NCBI GenBank assembly: GCA_017305135.1
Contig: JAFKNA010000022.1
Coordinates: 1-60,157 of the forward strand
Direction of reading: 5' to 3'
DNA from: Lysobacterales bacterium
GTDB taxonomy: Bacteria > Pseudomonadota > Gammaproteobacteria > Xanthomonadales > Rhodanobacteraceae
Length of the DNA stretch: 60,157 nt
Positions 16,411 to 25,434 of the stretch are shown piece after piece; the stretch's first letter is position 1; each line of letters begins with the position of its first letter. The notes under the pieces were generated by a model. That model made no database searches and was not told the origin of the DNA. It was given only the letters and a program-made list of their open reading frames with translations. Position numbers and translations under genes: made by a program.

Positions 16411-17829
16411 TCACAGCATGTAATACATCTGGAATTCGAGCGGGTGGGTGGCGGCGCGGTAACGCGTCACCTCGCGTGACTTGACGTCGATGTAGGCATC
16501 GATGAAGTCGTCGGTGAAGACGCCGCCCGCCTTCAGGAACCCGCGGTCGCTATCGAGCGCCTCCAGCGCCTGGTCGAGCGAGGAGCACACGGTGGGAATG
16601 TTGCGGCTTTCCTCGGGCGGGAGGTCGTAGAGGTCCTTGTCGGCGGGCGGTCCGGGATCGATGCGGTTCATGATGCCGTCCAGGCCCGCCATCATCAGCG
16701 CGGTGAAGGCGAGATAGCCGCTGTTGACCGGGTCCGGGAAGCGCATCTCGATGCGCCGCGCCTTGGCGCTGGCCACGTGCGGGATGCGGCAGCTCGCCGA
16801 ACGGTTGCGCGCCGAATAGGCCAGCATCACCGGCGCCTCGAAGCCGGGCACCAGGCGCTTGTAGCTGTTGGTGGTGGAATTGGTGAAGGCGTTGATGGCG
16901 CGGGCGTGGCGGAACACGCCGCCGATGTACCACAGCGCCGTCTGCGACAGGCCGCCATAGAGATCGCCGGCGAAGAGGTTCTGCCCGTCCTTGGCCAACG
17001 ACTGGTGCACGTGCATGCCCGATCCGTTGTCGCCGACCAGCGGCTTGGGCATGAAGGTCACCGTCTTCCCGGCGCGATGCGCGACGTTGCGGATGACGTA
17101 CTTCATCATCATCAGCTCGTCGGCCTTGCGCAGCAGGGTGTTGAAGCGCGTGCCGATCTCGCACTGGCCGGCCGTCGCCACCTCGTGGTGGTGCACCTCG
17201 ACGGTCATGCCGACCTGCTCCAGCACCTTGCACATCTCGGCGCGGAGGTCATGCAGCGTGTCACCCGGCGGCACCGGCAGGTAGCCGCCCTTGACGCCCG
17301 GCCGGTAGCCCGAATTGCCGCCCGGCAGGCTGAGCTCGGAGGCCCACGCCGCCTCGGTCGATTCGATCTCGTAGAACACCCGGCCGATGTCGTTGCGGAA
17401 GCGCACCGAATCGAAGATGAAGAACTCCGGCTCCGGGCCGAAGAACGCGGTGTCGGCGATGCCGCTGGCCTTGAGGTAGGCCTCGCCGCGGCGCGCGATC
17501 GAGCGTGGATCACGCGAGTAGGCCTGCATCGTGCTCGGCTCCAGCGCATCGCACTGCAGCAGAAGGGTGCGGTCGGCGGCGAAGGGATCGATGGTGGCGG
17601 TGGCCGGGTCTGGCATCAGCACCATGTCCGATTCGTTGATGCCCTTCCAGCCGGCGATCGAGGAGCCATCGAACATGCGCCCGTCCTCGAACAGCGATTC
17701 GTCGATCGAGTGGGCCGGGTAGGTCATGTGGTGCTGCGCGCCGAGCATGTCGGCGAAGCGCAGGTCCACGAACTTCACCGCCTGCTCCTGGATCAGCTTC
17801 AGAACGTCGTCGGCGGACTTGGGGGACAT
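16411..17829 (-). CDS. glnA: Glutamine synthetase, type I
   Basis: 472 residues (E. coli 469). Makes glutamine from glutamate, ammonia and ATP as a dodecamer in the cytoplasm. Signatures: '[18 protein letters not shown]', '[12 protein letters not shown]', metal/ATP residues in '[19 protein letters not shown]', '[13 protein letters not shown]', '[13 protein letters not shown]', '[10 protein letters not shown]'. The adenylylation tyrosine is Y401 in 'DLYDLPPEE', so it should be controlled by GlnE. GAGG lies 8 nt before ATG. Upstream is an NtrC-like dyad shared with divergent uppP. No ntrBC adjoins it. Confidence 0.97.
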   Translation of the reverse strand: MSPKSADDVLKLIQEQAVKFVDLRFADMLGAQHHMTYPAHSIDESLFEDGRMFDGSSIAGWKGINESDMVLMPDPATATIDPFAADRTLLLQCDALEPSTMQAYSRDPRSIARRGEAYLKASGIADTAFFGPEPEFFIFDSVRFRNDIGRVFYEIESTEAAWASELSLPGGNSGYRPGVKGGYLPVPPGDTLHDLRAEMCKVLEQVGMTVEVHHHEVATAGQCEIGTRFNTLLRKADELMMMKYVIRNVAHRAGKTVTFMPKPLVGDNGSGMHVHQSLAKDGQNLFAGDLYGGLSQTALWYIGGVFRHARAINAFTNSTTNSYKRLVPGFEAPVMLAYSARNRSASCRIPHVASAKARRIEMRFPDPVNSGYLAFTALMMAGLDGIMNRIDPGPPADKDLYDLPPEESRNIPTVCSSLDQALEALDSDRGFLKAGGVFTDDFIDAYIDVKSREVTRYRAATHPLEFQMYYML

Positions 17830-17931
17830 GGGACAGCCTCGTGATGTGGGCGCGGCGCGCAGCGGGATCGCAAGGCCGGCGCGGGGCGGCCTCGTCGCGG
17901 TGCAGCATTATCCTGCAACAGCCGTCCGCGA

Positions 17932-17948
17932 TGCACCGCCCCGATGCA
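17932..17948. promoter_or_regulatory. NtrC-like dyad between glnA and uppP
   Basis: TGCACC-GCCCC-GATGCA differs from the NtrC consensus TGCACC-N5-GGTGCA at one base. On the minus strand a GATAAT -10-like hexamer follows near 17910 (glnA side); on the plus strand TTTACAAT near 17974-17981 could serve uppP. I find no good -24/-12 element for glnA, so the site may act on sigma-70 promoters. Confidence 0.4.
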
Positions 17949-18030
17949 TCTCCGGCGCTGCCGCGCGCGTGCCTTTACAATCCTCGCCCCGCCGCGCCCG
18001 TTGGCGCAGCCACGAGGTGGCCGCTCTCCC

Positions 18031-18822
18031 GTGAACGACTTCATCAACGCCCTCGTGCTCGGGATCATCGAAGGCATCACCGAGTTCCTGCCCATTTCCA
18101 GCACCGGCCACCTGCTGCTCGCCGAGCACTGGCTGGGCGCCCGCTCGGATCTCTTCAACATCGTGATCCAGGCCGGCGCGATCCTCGCTATCGTGCTGAT
18201 CTACCGTGAGCGCCTGTGGAAGCTCGCCACCGGCCTCGACCAGGCCGAGAACCGCGATTACGCGCTGAAGCTCGCAGTGGCGTTCGGCATCACCGCGGTG
18301 CTCGGTTTCGTTGTCGTGCGCCTCGGCTTCAAGCTGCCCGAGCGGATCACCCCGATCGCCTGGGCGCTGGTGATCGGCGGTGTGTGGATGCTGGCCGCCG
18401 AATGGCTGGCGGCACGCCAGCCGGATCGCGCCGTGGTGACCTGGCGGGTGGCGGTGCTGGTCGGCATCGCGCAGATCGTGGCCGGCGTGTTTCCCGGCAC
18501 CTCGCGCTCGGCGGCGACCATCTTCGTCGCCCTCCTCGCCGGCACCAGCAACCGCGCCGCGGCGACCGAGTTCGCGTTCCTGGTCGGCATCCCGACGATG
18601 TTCGCCGCCAGCGCCCACGAGCTGCTCCGCACCTGGCACGGCGGCGGTGCCGCGCACGAGGACTGGACGGCGCTCGGCGTCGCCTTCACGGCCTCGCTGG
18701 TGACCGCCTTCATCGCCGTGAAATGGCTGCTAGGCTACATCCGCACGCACCGCTTTACGCCATTCGCCATTTATCGCATCGCACTGGGCGCCGCCCTGCT
18801 CATTGCCCTGCCCGCCGACTGA
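18031..18822 (+). CDS. uppP: Undecaprenyl-diphosphatase (UppP/BacA)
   Basis: 263 residues, polytopic (about eight helices). Dephosphorylates undecaprenyl diphosphate at the periplasmic face, recycling the lipid carrier for peptidoglycan and other glycans. The hallmark 'EGITEFLPISSTGHLLL' is near residue 13 and the second motif is 'GVFPGTSRSAATI'. The GTG start at 18031 places this motif correctly; GAGGTGG lies upstream. Diverges from glnA; 11 nt separate it from the following lipoprotein gene. Confidence 0.95.
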   Translation: MNDFINALVLGIIEGITEFLPISSTGHLLLAEHWLGARSDLFNIVIQAGAILAIVLIYRERLWKLATGLDQAENRDYALKLAVAFGITAVLGFVVVRLGFKLPERITPIAWALVIGGVWMLAAEWLAARQPDRAVVTWRVAVLVGIAQIVAGVFPGTSRSAATIFVALLAGTSNRAAATEFAFLVGIPTMFAASAHELLRTWHGGGAAHEDWTALGVAFTASLVTAFIAVKWLLGYIRTHRFTPFAIYRIALGAALLIALPAD

Positions 18823-18833
18823 CGGAGGCCACG

Positions 18834-19271
18834 ATGATCCGCATCCTCGCCATCCTGCTCTCTACCGCGCTGCTCGGCGCCTGCGCCGGCACGTCCGAAA
18901 CCTCGCACCGCCCGAATCGCTGGATGGAGCCGGGCTCCATCGTCGGGCCGGAGTCGGTGCAGTGGGACAGCCCGGCGCGCCTCCTGCGCGGGAAATCCCC
19001 GGTCTACCCGATCGAACAGCTCCTGACCGGCAAGACCAGCAGCGCCGAGGTCGCCTTCACGGTGGCCGAGGACGGCAGCACGCGCGACATCCACGTGGTC
19101 GAAGCCGAGCGCGCCGTGTTCGGCCGCCACTTGGCCGCCGCGATCAGGGACTGGCAGTTCGAACCGGCCCGCAAGGACGGCGTGCCGGTTGCCTCGCCGA
19201 TGACCGTTTCCTTCGACTTCACCATCGACCGCGGCTGGGGCCAGCCACCCGCGTCTGGCGCCGATCGCTGA
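18834..19271 (+). CDS. Lipoprotein with TonB C-terminal-like domain
   Basis: 145 residues, lipobox LLGAC near residue 16. The C-terminal domain follows the TonB_C pattern: 'KSPVYPIEQLLTGKTSSAEVAFTVAEDG', 'AAIRDWQFEPARKDGVPV', 'MTVSFDF'. There is no N-terminal membrane anchor with proline-rich stalk, so it is not a canonical TonB. Free-standing TonB_C lipoproteins are common in Xanthomonadales and their role is unknown. ATG 18834 has ACGGAGG upstream, and the gene is probably cotranscribed with uppP. Confidence 0.75.
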   Translation: MIRILAILLSTALLGACAGTSETSHRPNRWMEPGSIVGPESVQWDSPARLLRGKSPVYPIEQLLTGKTSSAEVAFTVAEDGSTRDIHVVEAERAVFGRHLAAAIRDWQFEPARKDGVPVASPMTVSFDFTIDRGWGQPPASGADR

Positions 19272-19301
19272 AGTGCCGGGAATGCACCGGGTCGGCGCGC
19301 A

Positions 19302-19332
19302 AACAAAAGGGCCGCGTCCGGAGACGCGGCCC
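19302..19332 (-). terminator. Intrinsic terminator of the 59-aa minus-strand gene
   Basis: GGGCCGCGTC (19309-19318), CGGA, GACGCGGCCC (19323-19332) forms a 10-bp stem. On the minus strand it is followed by TTTTGTTT (complement of 19301-19308). It lies 26 bases past the stop of the small gene and also faces the end of the TonB_C lipoprotein gene. Confidence 0.75.
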
Positions 19333-19358
19333 TGCGGCCCCTGTTCCTGCCGTCGTTC

Positions 19359-19538
19359 TCAAGCGGGGAGGCGGTTGAGCGCCTCGCTGATCTGCGCACA
19401 CCGCGATTCGAGCCGGTCGACCGTATCGTCCGACGGCCGCGATCGCGCGGCATCGATCGCCATTTCGAGGCGGCCGAGTTCGATCATCAGATCGTGACGA
19501 AGAAACAGTGGATTGATGCTCATCGCAGTGGTACCCAT
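19359..19538 (-). CDS. Small 59-aa helical protein, unknown
   Basis: Starts MGTTAMSINPLFLRHDLMIE after GGAG (7 nt upstream). It continues as an amphipathic helical protein: 'LGRLEMAIDAARSRPSDDTVDRLESRCAQISEALNRL', a possible coiled-coil hairpin. The good ribosome site and a dedicated intrinsic terminator downstream support a real gene. I recognise no family. It lies between a lipoprotein gene and the candidate sRNA on the same strand, but the sRNA has its own terminator, so the two appear to be separate transcripts. Confidence 0.62.
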   Translation of the reverse strand: MGTTAMSINPLFLRHDLMIELGRLEMAIDAARSRPSDDTVDRLESRCAQISEALNRLPA

Positions 19539-19764
19539 CGCAAATCTCCAGACCGCCCCTGTTCGATTTGGAGAGAGCAATTGCCGTGCCAGCGCCGCCC
19601 GGGGGCCGTTTTTCCGGCCACGCGATGTCTGTCGGCGGCCTCGACACGATTCGTCGCAAACTGACAGCGCCTGCCGTGCGACCATGTGGCCGTGGGCGAC
19701 AACAGTTAGCGAAGGAAGTCACACTCTGCCAGTGCGAGACGGTGTATGCTCCGCCCGCGGACAT

Positions 19765-19994
19765 GAAAAAGCCGGCTTGAGCCGGCGTTTCCATCCCCCC
19801 ACAGGTTTCCCGCTCACTGGCGCCCGGTACTCACGGTTCTCCCGGATCCCCCTGTTCCTGGAACCACCGGGCGCCAGCCTCCCTCCCCGCAGCATCCTGC
19901 CGCATCCGCCATCTAGGCCCCCCACCGGCGCCGCCGGCCCCTGAATTCCGGCTTGCGACGTGCTCGCATACGCCGTGCGCCGGTGGGAGTGCGG
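19765..19994 (-). ncRNA. Candidate structured small RNA under a sigma-54 promoter
   Basis: Predicted RNA of about 230 nt running leftward from +1 near 19994. Stem 1: 19977-19987 pairs with 19921-19931 (11 bp), enclosing small hairpins TGCGA/TCGCA and GCCGG/CCGGC. Stem 2: 19866-19877 pairs with 19817-19828 (12 bp), extended after a 6-nt bulge by GGTTC/GAACC. Third is a terminator hairpin with five U. About eleven GGA triplets occur, several in loops, which would suit CsrA/RsmA binding, though a GC-rich RNA has many by chance. No ORF with a ribosome site fits inside. It matches no RNA family I can name. Confidence 0.55.
19766..19786 (-). terminator. Intrinsic terminator of the candidate sRNA
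   Basis: On the minus strand GCCGGCT-CA-AGCCGGC is followed by TTTTT. The + coordinates are 19771-19786 for the stem and 19766-19770 for the T-run. Confidence 0.8.
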
Positions 19995-20004
19995 GGATAC
20001 CCGC

Positions 20005-20021
20005 AGCAGGTTTCGTGCCAG
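20005..20021 (-). promoter_or_regulatory. Sigma-54 (-24/-12) promoter candidate
   Basis: Minus strand reads CTGGCACG-AAAC-CTGCT against the consensus YTGGCACG-N4-TTGCW: a single mismatch, with the invariant GG and GC at exact spacing. The -12 GC at 20006-20007 predicts +1 near 19994, seven bases before the first long stem of the RNA. No convincing enhancer site was found; a weak TGTC-N7-GACA lies at 20128-20142. Confidence 0.65.
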
Positions 20022-20035
20022 AACCGTGCAGTCGG

Positions 20036-20042
20036 TTAAAAT
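20036..20042 (+). promoter_or_regulatory. Possible mnmG -10 element
   Basis: TTAAAAT, the most AT-rich hexamer region upstream of mnmG, about 105 bases before the start. The -35 is poor. It is back to back with the sRNA promoter. Confidence 0.3.
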
Positions 20043-20147
20043 CCCCGCTTCTCTCCCGCAGTGGAATGTCTCGCGCACGGAACGTCGGCACTGCCACGAC
20101 AGCAGGATGGCCACAACGGCTGCGGGATGTCAGTTTGAGACAGATCC

Positions 20148-22022
20148 ATGTACAGCTTTGACGTCATCGTGGTGGGCGGCGGGCACGCCGGCACCGAAGC
20201 GGCGCTCGCCAGCGCCCGCACGGGTGCGCGCACCCTGCTGCTCACCCACAACATCGAGACCATCGGTGCGATGAGCTGCAACCCGGCCATCGGCGGCATC
20301 GGCAAGGGTCACCTCGTGCGCGAAATCGATGCGCTGGGCGGTGTGATGGCCTGGGCCGCGGATCGCGCCGGCATCCAGTGGCGCACGCTCAACGCCTCCA
20401 AGGGCCCGGCGGTGCGCGCCACGCGCTGCCAGGCCGATCGGGCGCTGTATCGCGCGGCGATCCGGCGCGCGGTGGAGAACCAGCCGAACCTGGTGCTGTT
20501 CCAGCAGGGAGTGGACGATCTCGCCATTTCCGGCGGCCGGGTCGGCGGCGTGGTCACGCAATCCGGCCTCGTGTTCAGGGCGCCGGCCGTGGTGCTCACC
20601 GTCGGCACCTTCCTCGCCGGCAGGATCCACGTCGGCCTGACGCAGAGCGCGGGCGGCCGCGCGGGCGATGCGCCGGCGATCCGGCTGGCCGAAGCGTTGC
20701 GTGCGCTGGAGCTTCCGGTGGGCCGCCTCAAGACCGGCACGCCACCGCGGCTGGATGGCCGTTCGATCGACTGGTCGCGCCTGGAGGAGCAGCGCGGCGA
20801 TGATCCGCCGCAGGTGTTCTCCTTCCTCGGCTCTGCCGCCGACCATCCGCGCCAGGTGAGCTGCTGGATCACCCACACGTCCGCGCGCACGCACGACCTC
20901 ATCCGCGCCTCGCTGGACCGCTCGCCGCTCTACGGCGGCGTGATCGAGGGCGTCGGGCCGCGCTACTGTCCCTCGCTGGAGGACAAGGTGGTGCGTTTCG
21001 CCGACAAGGCCTCGCACCAGATCTTCCTCGAGCCCGAGGGCCTGGACAGCCACGAGATCTATCCGAACGGCATCTCCACCTCGCTGCCCTTCGACGTGCA
21101 GGTGGAGCTGGTGCATTCGATCCCGGGCCTGGAGCACGCGCACCTGACGCGCCCGGGCTACGCGATCGAGTACGACTACTTCGATCCACGCGCGCTCAAG
21201 GCCTCGCTGGAGACGAAGGCAATCGAGGGCCTCTATTTCGCCGGCCAGATCAACGGCACCACCGGCTACGAGGAAGCCGCCGCGCAGGGCTTGGTGGCCG
21301 GCCTCAATGCCGCGCGGGCCACGCGCGGCGAGGAACCCTGGACGCCACGCCGCGACGAGGCCTACATCGGCGTGCTGATCGACGACCTGGTGACCAACGG
21401 CACCAGCGAGCCCTACCGGATGTTCACCTCGCGCGCCGAATACCGGCTGCACCTGCGCGAGGACAACGCCGACCTGCGACTGACCGGGAAGGGCTTCGAG
21501 CTCGGCTGCGTGCCGGCGGCACGCCATGCCGCGACGCTGGCCCGGCGCGAGGCCATCGAGCGGGAAACGGAACGCCTCGGCCGCCTTTGGGCGACCCCGT
21601 CGAATGCGCTTGGCAAGGCCGTAGCCACGGGCCTCGACGTGGCGCTGTCGCGCGAAACCAGCGCGCTCGACCTGCTGCGGCGCCCGGAAGTGCGCTACGC
21701 CGGCCTCGCCACCGTGGAGGGCATCGCCCCGGGCGTGGCCGATCCCGGCGTCGCGGCGCAGGTGGAGATCCAGGCCAAGTACGCGGGTTACCTCGCCCGC
21801 CAGCAGGAGGACATCGAGCGCGGCCGCCGCCACGACGACACCGCGATTCCCGCCGGCTTCGATTTCGCCGCGGTGCGCGGCCTGTCCGCCGAGGTGCTGG
21901 CGAAATTCCACCAGGCACGGCCGCAGACGGTTGGACAGGCGCGCCGCATCGCCGGGGTGACGCCGGCAGCGGTGGCGCTGCTGCTGGTGCATCTCAGGCG
22001 CGGCGGGCACCGCGCCGCCTGA
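20148..22022 (+). CDS. mnmG: tRNA uridine-5-carboxymethylaminomethyl modification enzyme MnmG (GidA)
   Basis: 624 residues (E. coli 629). With MnmE it installs the cmnm5 group on U34 of several tRNAs using FAD, NADH and methylene-THF. The FAD dinucleotide motif '[19 protein letters not shown]' is at residues 6-24. GidA signatures are '[20 protein letters not shown]', '[17 protein letters not shown]', '[18 protein letters not shown]' and '[15 protein letters not shown]'. Single gene; rsmG, often next to mnmG, is not adjacent here. Ends at a clean bidirectional terminator. Confidence 0.97.
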   Translation: MYSFDVIVVGGGHAGTEAALASARTGARTLLLTHNIETIGAMSCNPAIGGIGKGHLVREIDALGGVMAWAADRAGIQWRTLNASKGPAVRATRCQADRALYRAAIRRAVENQPNLVLFQQGVDDLAISGGRVGGVVTQSGLVFRAPAVVLTVGTFLAGRIHVGLTQSAGGRAGDAPAIRLAEALRALELPVGRLKTGTPPRLDGRSIDWSRLEEQRGDDPPQVFSFLGSAADHPRQVSCWITHTSARTHDLIRASLDRSPLYGGVIEGVGPRYCPSLEDKVVRFADKASHQIFLEPEGLDSHEIYPNGISTSLPFDVQVELVHSIPGLEHAHLTRPGYAIEYDYFDPRALKASLETKAIEGLYFAGQINGTTGYEEAAAQGLVAGLNAARATRGEEPWTPRRDEAYIGVLIDDLVTNGTSEPYRMFTSRAEYRLHLREDNADLRLTGKGFELGCVPAARHAATLARREAIERETERLGRLWATPSNALGKAVATGLDVALSRETSALDLLRRPEVRYAGLATVEGIAPGVADPGVAAQVEIQAKYAGYLARQQEDIERGRRHDDTAIPAGFDFAAVRGLSAEVLAKFHQARPQTVGQARRIAGVTPAAVALLLVHLRRGGHRAA

Positions 22023-22060
22023 GCCGCGCGGCCCGCTGGCAACGGAGCAACGCCGAAACG

Positions 22061-22090
22061 AAAACGGCCGGGCATCGACCCGGCCGTTTT
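22061..22090. terminator. Bidirectional intrinsic terminator
   Basis: AAAACGGCCGGG, six-base loop, CCCGGCCGTTTT: 12-bp perfect stem with A/T tracts on both sides. It sits between the convergent ends of mnmG and the YbaY-like lipoprotein gene. Confidence 0.88.
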
Positions 22091-22115
22091 CCGTTCCAGG
22101 CGGTGCCGCCGAGTG

Positions 22116-22943
22116 CTACTTCTTGCGTCCGGCGTCGAGCTTGGCCTGGGCCATCGCCAGCGCCTTCATGGCCGCTTCCCTGAACTCGGCAATCGCGGCC
22201 TCGTCCAGTTCGCCGCCGCCGGCCTTGTTGCTGAACAGCACGTCGCCGCCATCGCCCCAGCCCACGTTCCACTTCGCCTTGATGCCGCCGGGCTGCTTGG
22301 CGCACATCGGCTGGCCGTCCTTGTAGGCGTAGTTGGCCGAGGTATGGCCGCCCTTGTCGAAGTCGGTGTTGACGCGCACGTAGCGCACCGTGCCGCCCTG
22401 CGCGAAGGCATCCCAGCCGACCGACGAGTCCTCGGTGGTGTAGGTGCCGTTGACGGTCTTCATGCCGCCGATGTGGTTTTCGAGCTTGCCGCACTCGTCG
22501 GCGAGCTTCTCGGCCGGCGTAGCCTCGGTGTTCAGCACGACTTCCACGCTGGTTCCCGCGCCATGGGTGAGCACCGGCGAGTTCAGTGCCGGGACGAAAC
22601 GGCGCGGCCCGTCGATCAGCAGCGCGTTGACCACGTAGGTGCGGCCGGCCGAGACCTTGGAGCGGTCGAAGTCGAGGCTGAAGGTATAGGGCGGCGCGCC
22701 ACTGACGTCGAAGGCCTTCTCGGCCACCGGAAGCCCGGGCTCGGCCACGTCGACCAGCTTGACGTCGAGCTTGGCGCCCGCGCCGATCGGCATCGGCTCA
22801 CGCAGCGTCACCTTGCCGGTGATCGTGCTGCCCGAGGCGACGCCCGGCGCCGCGGCCTGTTGCCCTGCCGCCTGCTGGTCGGCGGAATTGCAGCCGCCCA
22901 GCAACGCCAACGCGGCGACAGCCGCAATCCAGTGGTTCCGCAT
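22116..22943 (-). CDS. YbaY/YscW-family lipoprotein
   Basis: 275 residues, lipobox LLGGC at about residue 18. Residues 40-140 resemble the YbaY/pilotin-like domain: 'GSTITGKVTLREPMPIGAGA', 'VKLVDVAEPGLPVAEKAF', 'PYTFSLDFDRSKVSAGRTYV'. The C-terminal 130 residues form a second region ('TEDSSVGWDAFAQGGTVRYV', 'GDGGDVLFSNKAGGGELDE') that I do not recognise. Such proteins sit in the outer membrane; the function of YbaY is unknown. A possible minus-strand promoter (TTGCGT-N17-TATCGT) lies near 23130-23158. Confidence 0.68.
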   Translation of the reverse strand: MRNHWIAAVAALALLGGCNSADQQAAGQQAAAPGVASGSTITGKVTLREPMPIGAGAKLDVKLVDVAEPGLPVAEKAFDVSGAPPYTFSLDFDRSKVSAGRTYVVNALLIDGPRRFVPALNSPVLTHGAGTSVEVVLNTEATPAEKLADECGKLENHIGGMKTVNGTYTTEDSSVGWDAFAQGGTVRYVRVNTDFDKGGHTSANYAYKDGQPMCAKQPGGIKAKWNVGWGDGGDVLFSNKAGGGELDEAAIAEFREAAMKALAMAQAKLDAGRKK

Positions 22944-23251
22944 GGTGGTTCTCTCCGGGATGAGGATGAATGACAGGGCAGGTCGCGCACGGGGCCGGTG
23001 AACGTCGCGTCAGGGGAAGCGGACAGATGCCCGGTCCACGCTGGTGCGGCCGCGTCGAGTGCGACGGGCGCCCGCAGGCCGAAGCATTCCGCGACCTTGC
23101 AGGCACAGGCTCGACGAATGACGACTGCGCACGATAAACCCGTGCCGCCCATGACGCAATCATCCGCGCCGGGGCCTGTGGAATTTGCATCTCCGCGGGC
23201 ACGGCACGGGAAGGCCTGATCGAATCACCCGACGTCACGCCTGCCGCGAAC
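22944..23251. other. 308-base intergenic region
   Basis: Between the lipoprotein gene start and the glyS stop, both on the minus strand. Apart from the possible lipoprotein promoter near 23130-23158, I see no gene, repeat or strong hairpin. Confidence 0.4.
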
Positions 23252-25414
23252 TCAGGCCGCGGGCAGCAGCGCGATGTCGGCCACGCGCAGGAACAGGCGG
23301 CGCAACCGCGCCAGCAGGGCGAGGCGGTTGGCGCGCACGGCCGGGTCGTCGGCCATCACCATGACCTCGTCGAAGAAGCGGTCGACCGGATCGCGCAGCG
23401 CCGCCAGGCGCTTCAGGAACGCCACGTAGTCCTGCGCCGCGAGGAGTGGTGCGGTCCCGGCCTCGGCCGCTTGCAGCGCGATGCCGAGTTCCTGTTCGGC
23501 GCCGGGGCCGTACAGCGCGGGATCCAGCGCCTGGCGCGGGTCGGTTCCGGCCTGGCGCAGGATGTTGCCGATGCGCTTGTTGGCGGCCGCGAGCGCCGCC
23601 GCCTCGGGCAGCGCGGCGAACGCGACCACGGCGCGCAGGCGGCGATCGAAGTCGGCAAGATCCGCCGGGGCGAGCGCGCGCACCGCCTCGAAGGCATCGA
23701 CGGCGACGCCCTGCTCGGCGTAATAGCTGCGCAGGCGATCGAGGATGAAGCCGTAGAGCTCCTCCCCGAGCGCCGCCTTGCGGGCGGCGACATCCACCGC
23801 CTCGGCGGCAGGCTGGTTCTTGCCGGATCGACCGGGGGCTGGCGCGAAGGCCGAATCGGGAAGCTGCGTCACGGCCTCGGCAAGCAGTGCCGGCAGGTCG
23901 AGCGGCAGCGCCGCCTCGAGCAGGGTGCGGGCGAGGCCAAGCGCGCCCCGGCGCAGCGCGAAGGGATCCTTGTTGCCGGTCGGCTTGAGCCCAACCGCGA
24001 AGATGCCGGCCAGGGTGTCCAGCCGCTCGGCCACCGCGAGCACCTGGCCGATGCGCCCACTGGCGATCGGGTCGCCGCCATGGCGCGGCGCGTAGAACTC
24101 GTCCAGCGCCATGCACACCTCGGCGGGTTCCCCGTGCGCCTGCGCATAGTGCCGGCCCATGATGCCCTGCAGCTCGGGGAACTCGCCCACCATGCGCGTC
24201 ACCAGGTCGCACTTGGCGAGGCCGGCGGCACGGGTGGCGAGGGCCGCGTCGACCTCGATGCCGGCGTCGCGCAGCCGGTTGGCGATGGTGCGCGCGAGCT
24301 CCGCCACGCGCACGGTCTTGTCCCATACGCTGCCGAGCGCCTGCTGGTAGGTGACCGCGGCGAGCTGCTTCTGGTGCGCGTCCAGCGGCTCCTTCAGGTC
24401 CTCGTCGAAGAAGAACTTGGCGTCGGCGAAACGCGGCCGGATGACGCGCTCGTAGCCCTTGCGGATCTCCGCCGGATCCTTCGATTCAATGTTGGCGACG
24501 CCGATGAAATGCTCGGCGAGGCGTCCCGCCGCATCGAACACCGGCACGAACTTCTGGTTCGCCTCCATGGTGGTGACCAGCGCTTCCTGCGGCACGGCGA
24601 GGAACTCGCGCTCGAAGGCGCAGGCGATCGCCACCGGCCACTCGGTGAGGTTGGCGATCTCGTCCAGCAGCTCGTCCGACAACGCCGGCACGCCCTCGGC
24701 CGGCGCCACCCGCGCCACCTCGGCGCGCACGCGCTCGCGGCGCTCCAGCGGGTCGGCCAGCACCCGCGCCGCGCGCAGCGCATCGAGCCAGGAATCGGCA
24801 TCGGCGATGTGCACCGGCTGCGGATGATGGAAGCGGTGGCCGCGCGACATGCGGCCGGCGGCGAGGCCGAGCACCTCGCCTTCGATGACTTCCGCGCCGT
24901 GCAGCATGACCAGCCAGTGCACGGGACGCACGAAGGCGTAATCGTGGCCGCCCCAGCGCATCGGCCGCGGGATCGGCAGCGCCTTCAGCGCCTCGGCGAC
25001 GATCGCCGGCAGCAGCGTCGCGGTCGCCTCACCTGGCTTCTCGCTGCGGGCGACGAAGCGCTCGCCCTTGGCGTCGGTGACGCGCGCGAGCTCGTCCACG
25101 GCCAGGCCATTCTTGCCGGCGAAGCCGAGCAGCGCGCGCGTCGGCGCGCCATCGGCATCCAGGGCGACGTTGACATAGGGTCCGAGGACCTCGGACGTCC
25201 GCGTAGGCTGGTGCGCCGCCACCGCCGGCACGCGCACGGCGAGGCGCCGCGGCGAGCAGTAGGCGCGCGTGCCGGCGAGGTCCGCCTCGATGCCGCGGCT
25301 GGCCAGTCCCTCGCGAACGCCCGCGGCAAAGGCCGCGGCGAGTTCGTCGAGCGCCTTCGGCGGCAGTTCCTCGGTGCCGAGTTCGATCAGCAGGGGGGCG
25401 GTATCTTGGCTCAT
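23252..25414 (-). CDS. glyS: Glycyl-tRNA synthetase beta subunit
   Basis: 720 residues (E. coli 689). Partner of GlyQ in the bacterial alpha2beta2 glycyl-tRNA synthetase; supplies tRNA recognition. Begins MSQDTAPLLIELGTEELPPK, the invariant GlyS N-terminus. Then 'PKALDELAAAF', 'PRRLAVRVPAV', 'VEDNQKFVP'-type segment 'MEANQKFVPVFDAAGRL', 'DAKFFFDEDLKEPLD' and an HD-like region 'GIMGRHYAQAHGEP'. The anticodon-binding domain occupies the C-terminus. 105 bases containing a REP pair separate it from glyQ, unusually long for this operon. Confidence 0.96.
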   Translation of the reverse strand: MSQDTAPLLIELGTEELPPKALDELAAAFAAGVREGLASRGIEADLAGTRAYCSPRRLAVRVPAVAAHQPTRTSEVLGPYVNVALDADGAPTRALLGFAGKNGLAVDELARVTDAKGERFVARSEKPGEATATLLPAIVAEALKALPIPRPMRWGGHDYAFVRPVHWLVMLHGAEVIEGEVLGLAAGRMSRGHRFHHPQPVHIADADSWLDALRAARVLADPLERRERVRAEVARVAPAEGVPALSDELLDEIANLTEWPVAIACAFEREFLAVPQEALVTTMEANQKFVPVFDAAGRLAEHFIGVANIESKDPAEIRKGYERVIRPRFADAKFFFDEDLKEPLDAHQKQLAAVTYQQALGSVWDKTVRVAELARTIANRLRDAGIEVDAALATRAAGLAKCDLVTRMVGEFPELQGIMGRHYAQAHGEPAEVCMALDEFYAPRHGGDPIASGRIGQVLAVAERLDTLAGIFAVGLKPTGNKDPFALRRGALGLARTLLEAALPLDLPALLAEAVTQLPDSAFAPAPGRSGKNQPAAEAVDVAARKAALGEELYGFILDRLRSYYAEQGVAVDAFEAVRALAPADLADFDRRLRAVVAFAALPEAAALAAANKRIGNILRQAGTDPRQALDPALYGPGAEQELGIALQAAEAGTAPLLAAQDYVAFLKRLAALRDPVDRFFDEVMVMADDPAVRANRLALLARLRRLFLRVADIALLPAA

Positions 25415-25434
25415 GGCAGCCTTCGTCCTTTGCC

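Noticed and set aside
17830-17931. Sigma-54 promoter for glnA
   Set aside because: No GG-N10-GC with acceptable flanks was found on the minus strand between the NtrC-like dyad and the start codon.
19719-20114. 131-residue minus-strand frame across the candidate sRNA
   Set aside because: It starts upstream of the predicted promoter, has no ribosome site, runs past the terminator and resembles no protein.
20128-20142. TGTC-N7-GACA as an enhancer site for the sRNA promoter
   Set aside because: Half-sites are only four bases and the spacing differs from GlrR's N10; too weak to annotate.
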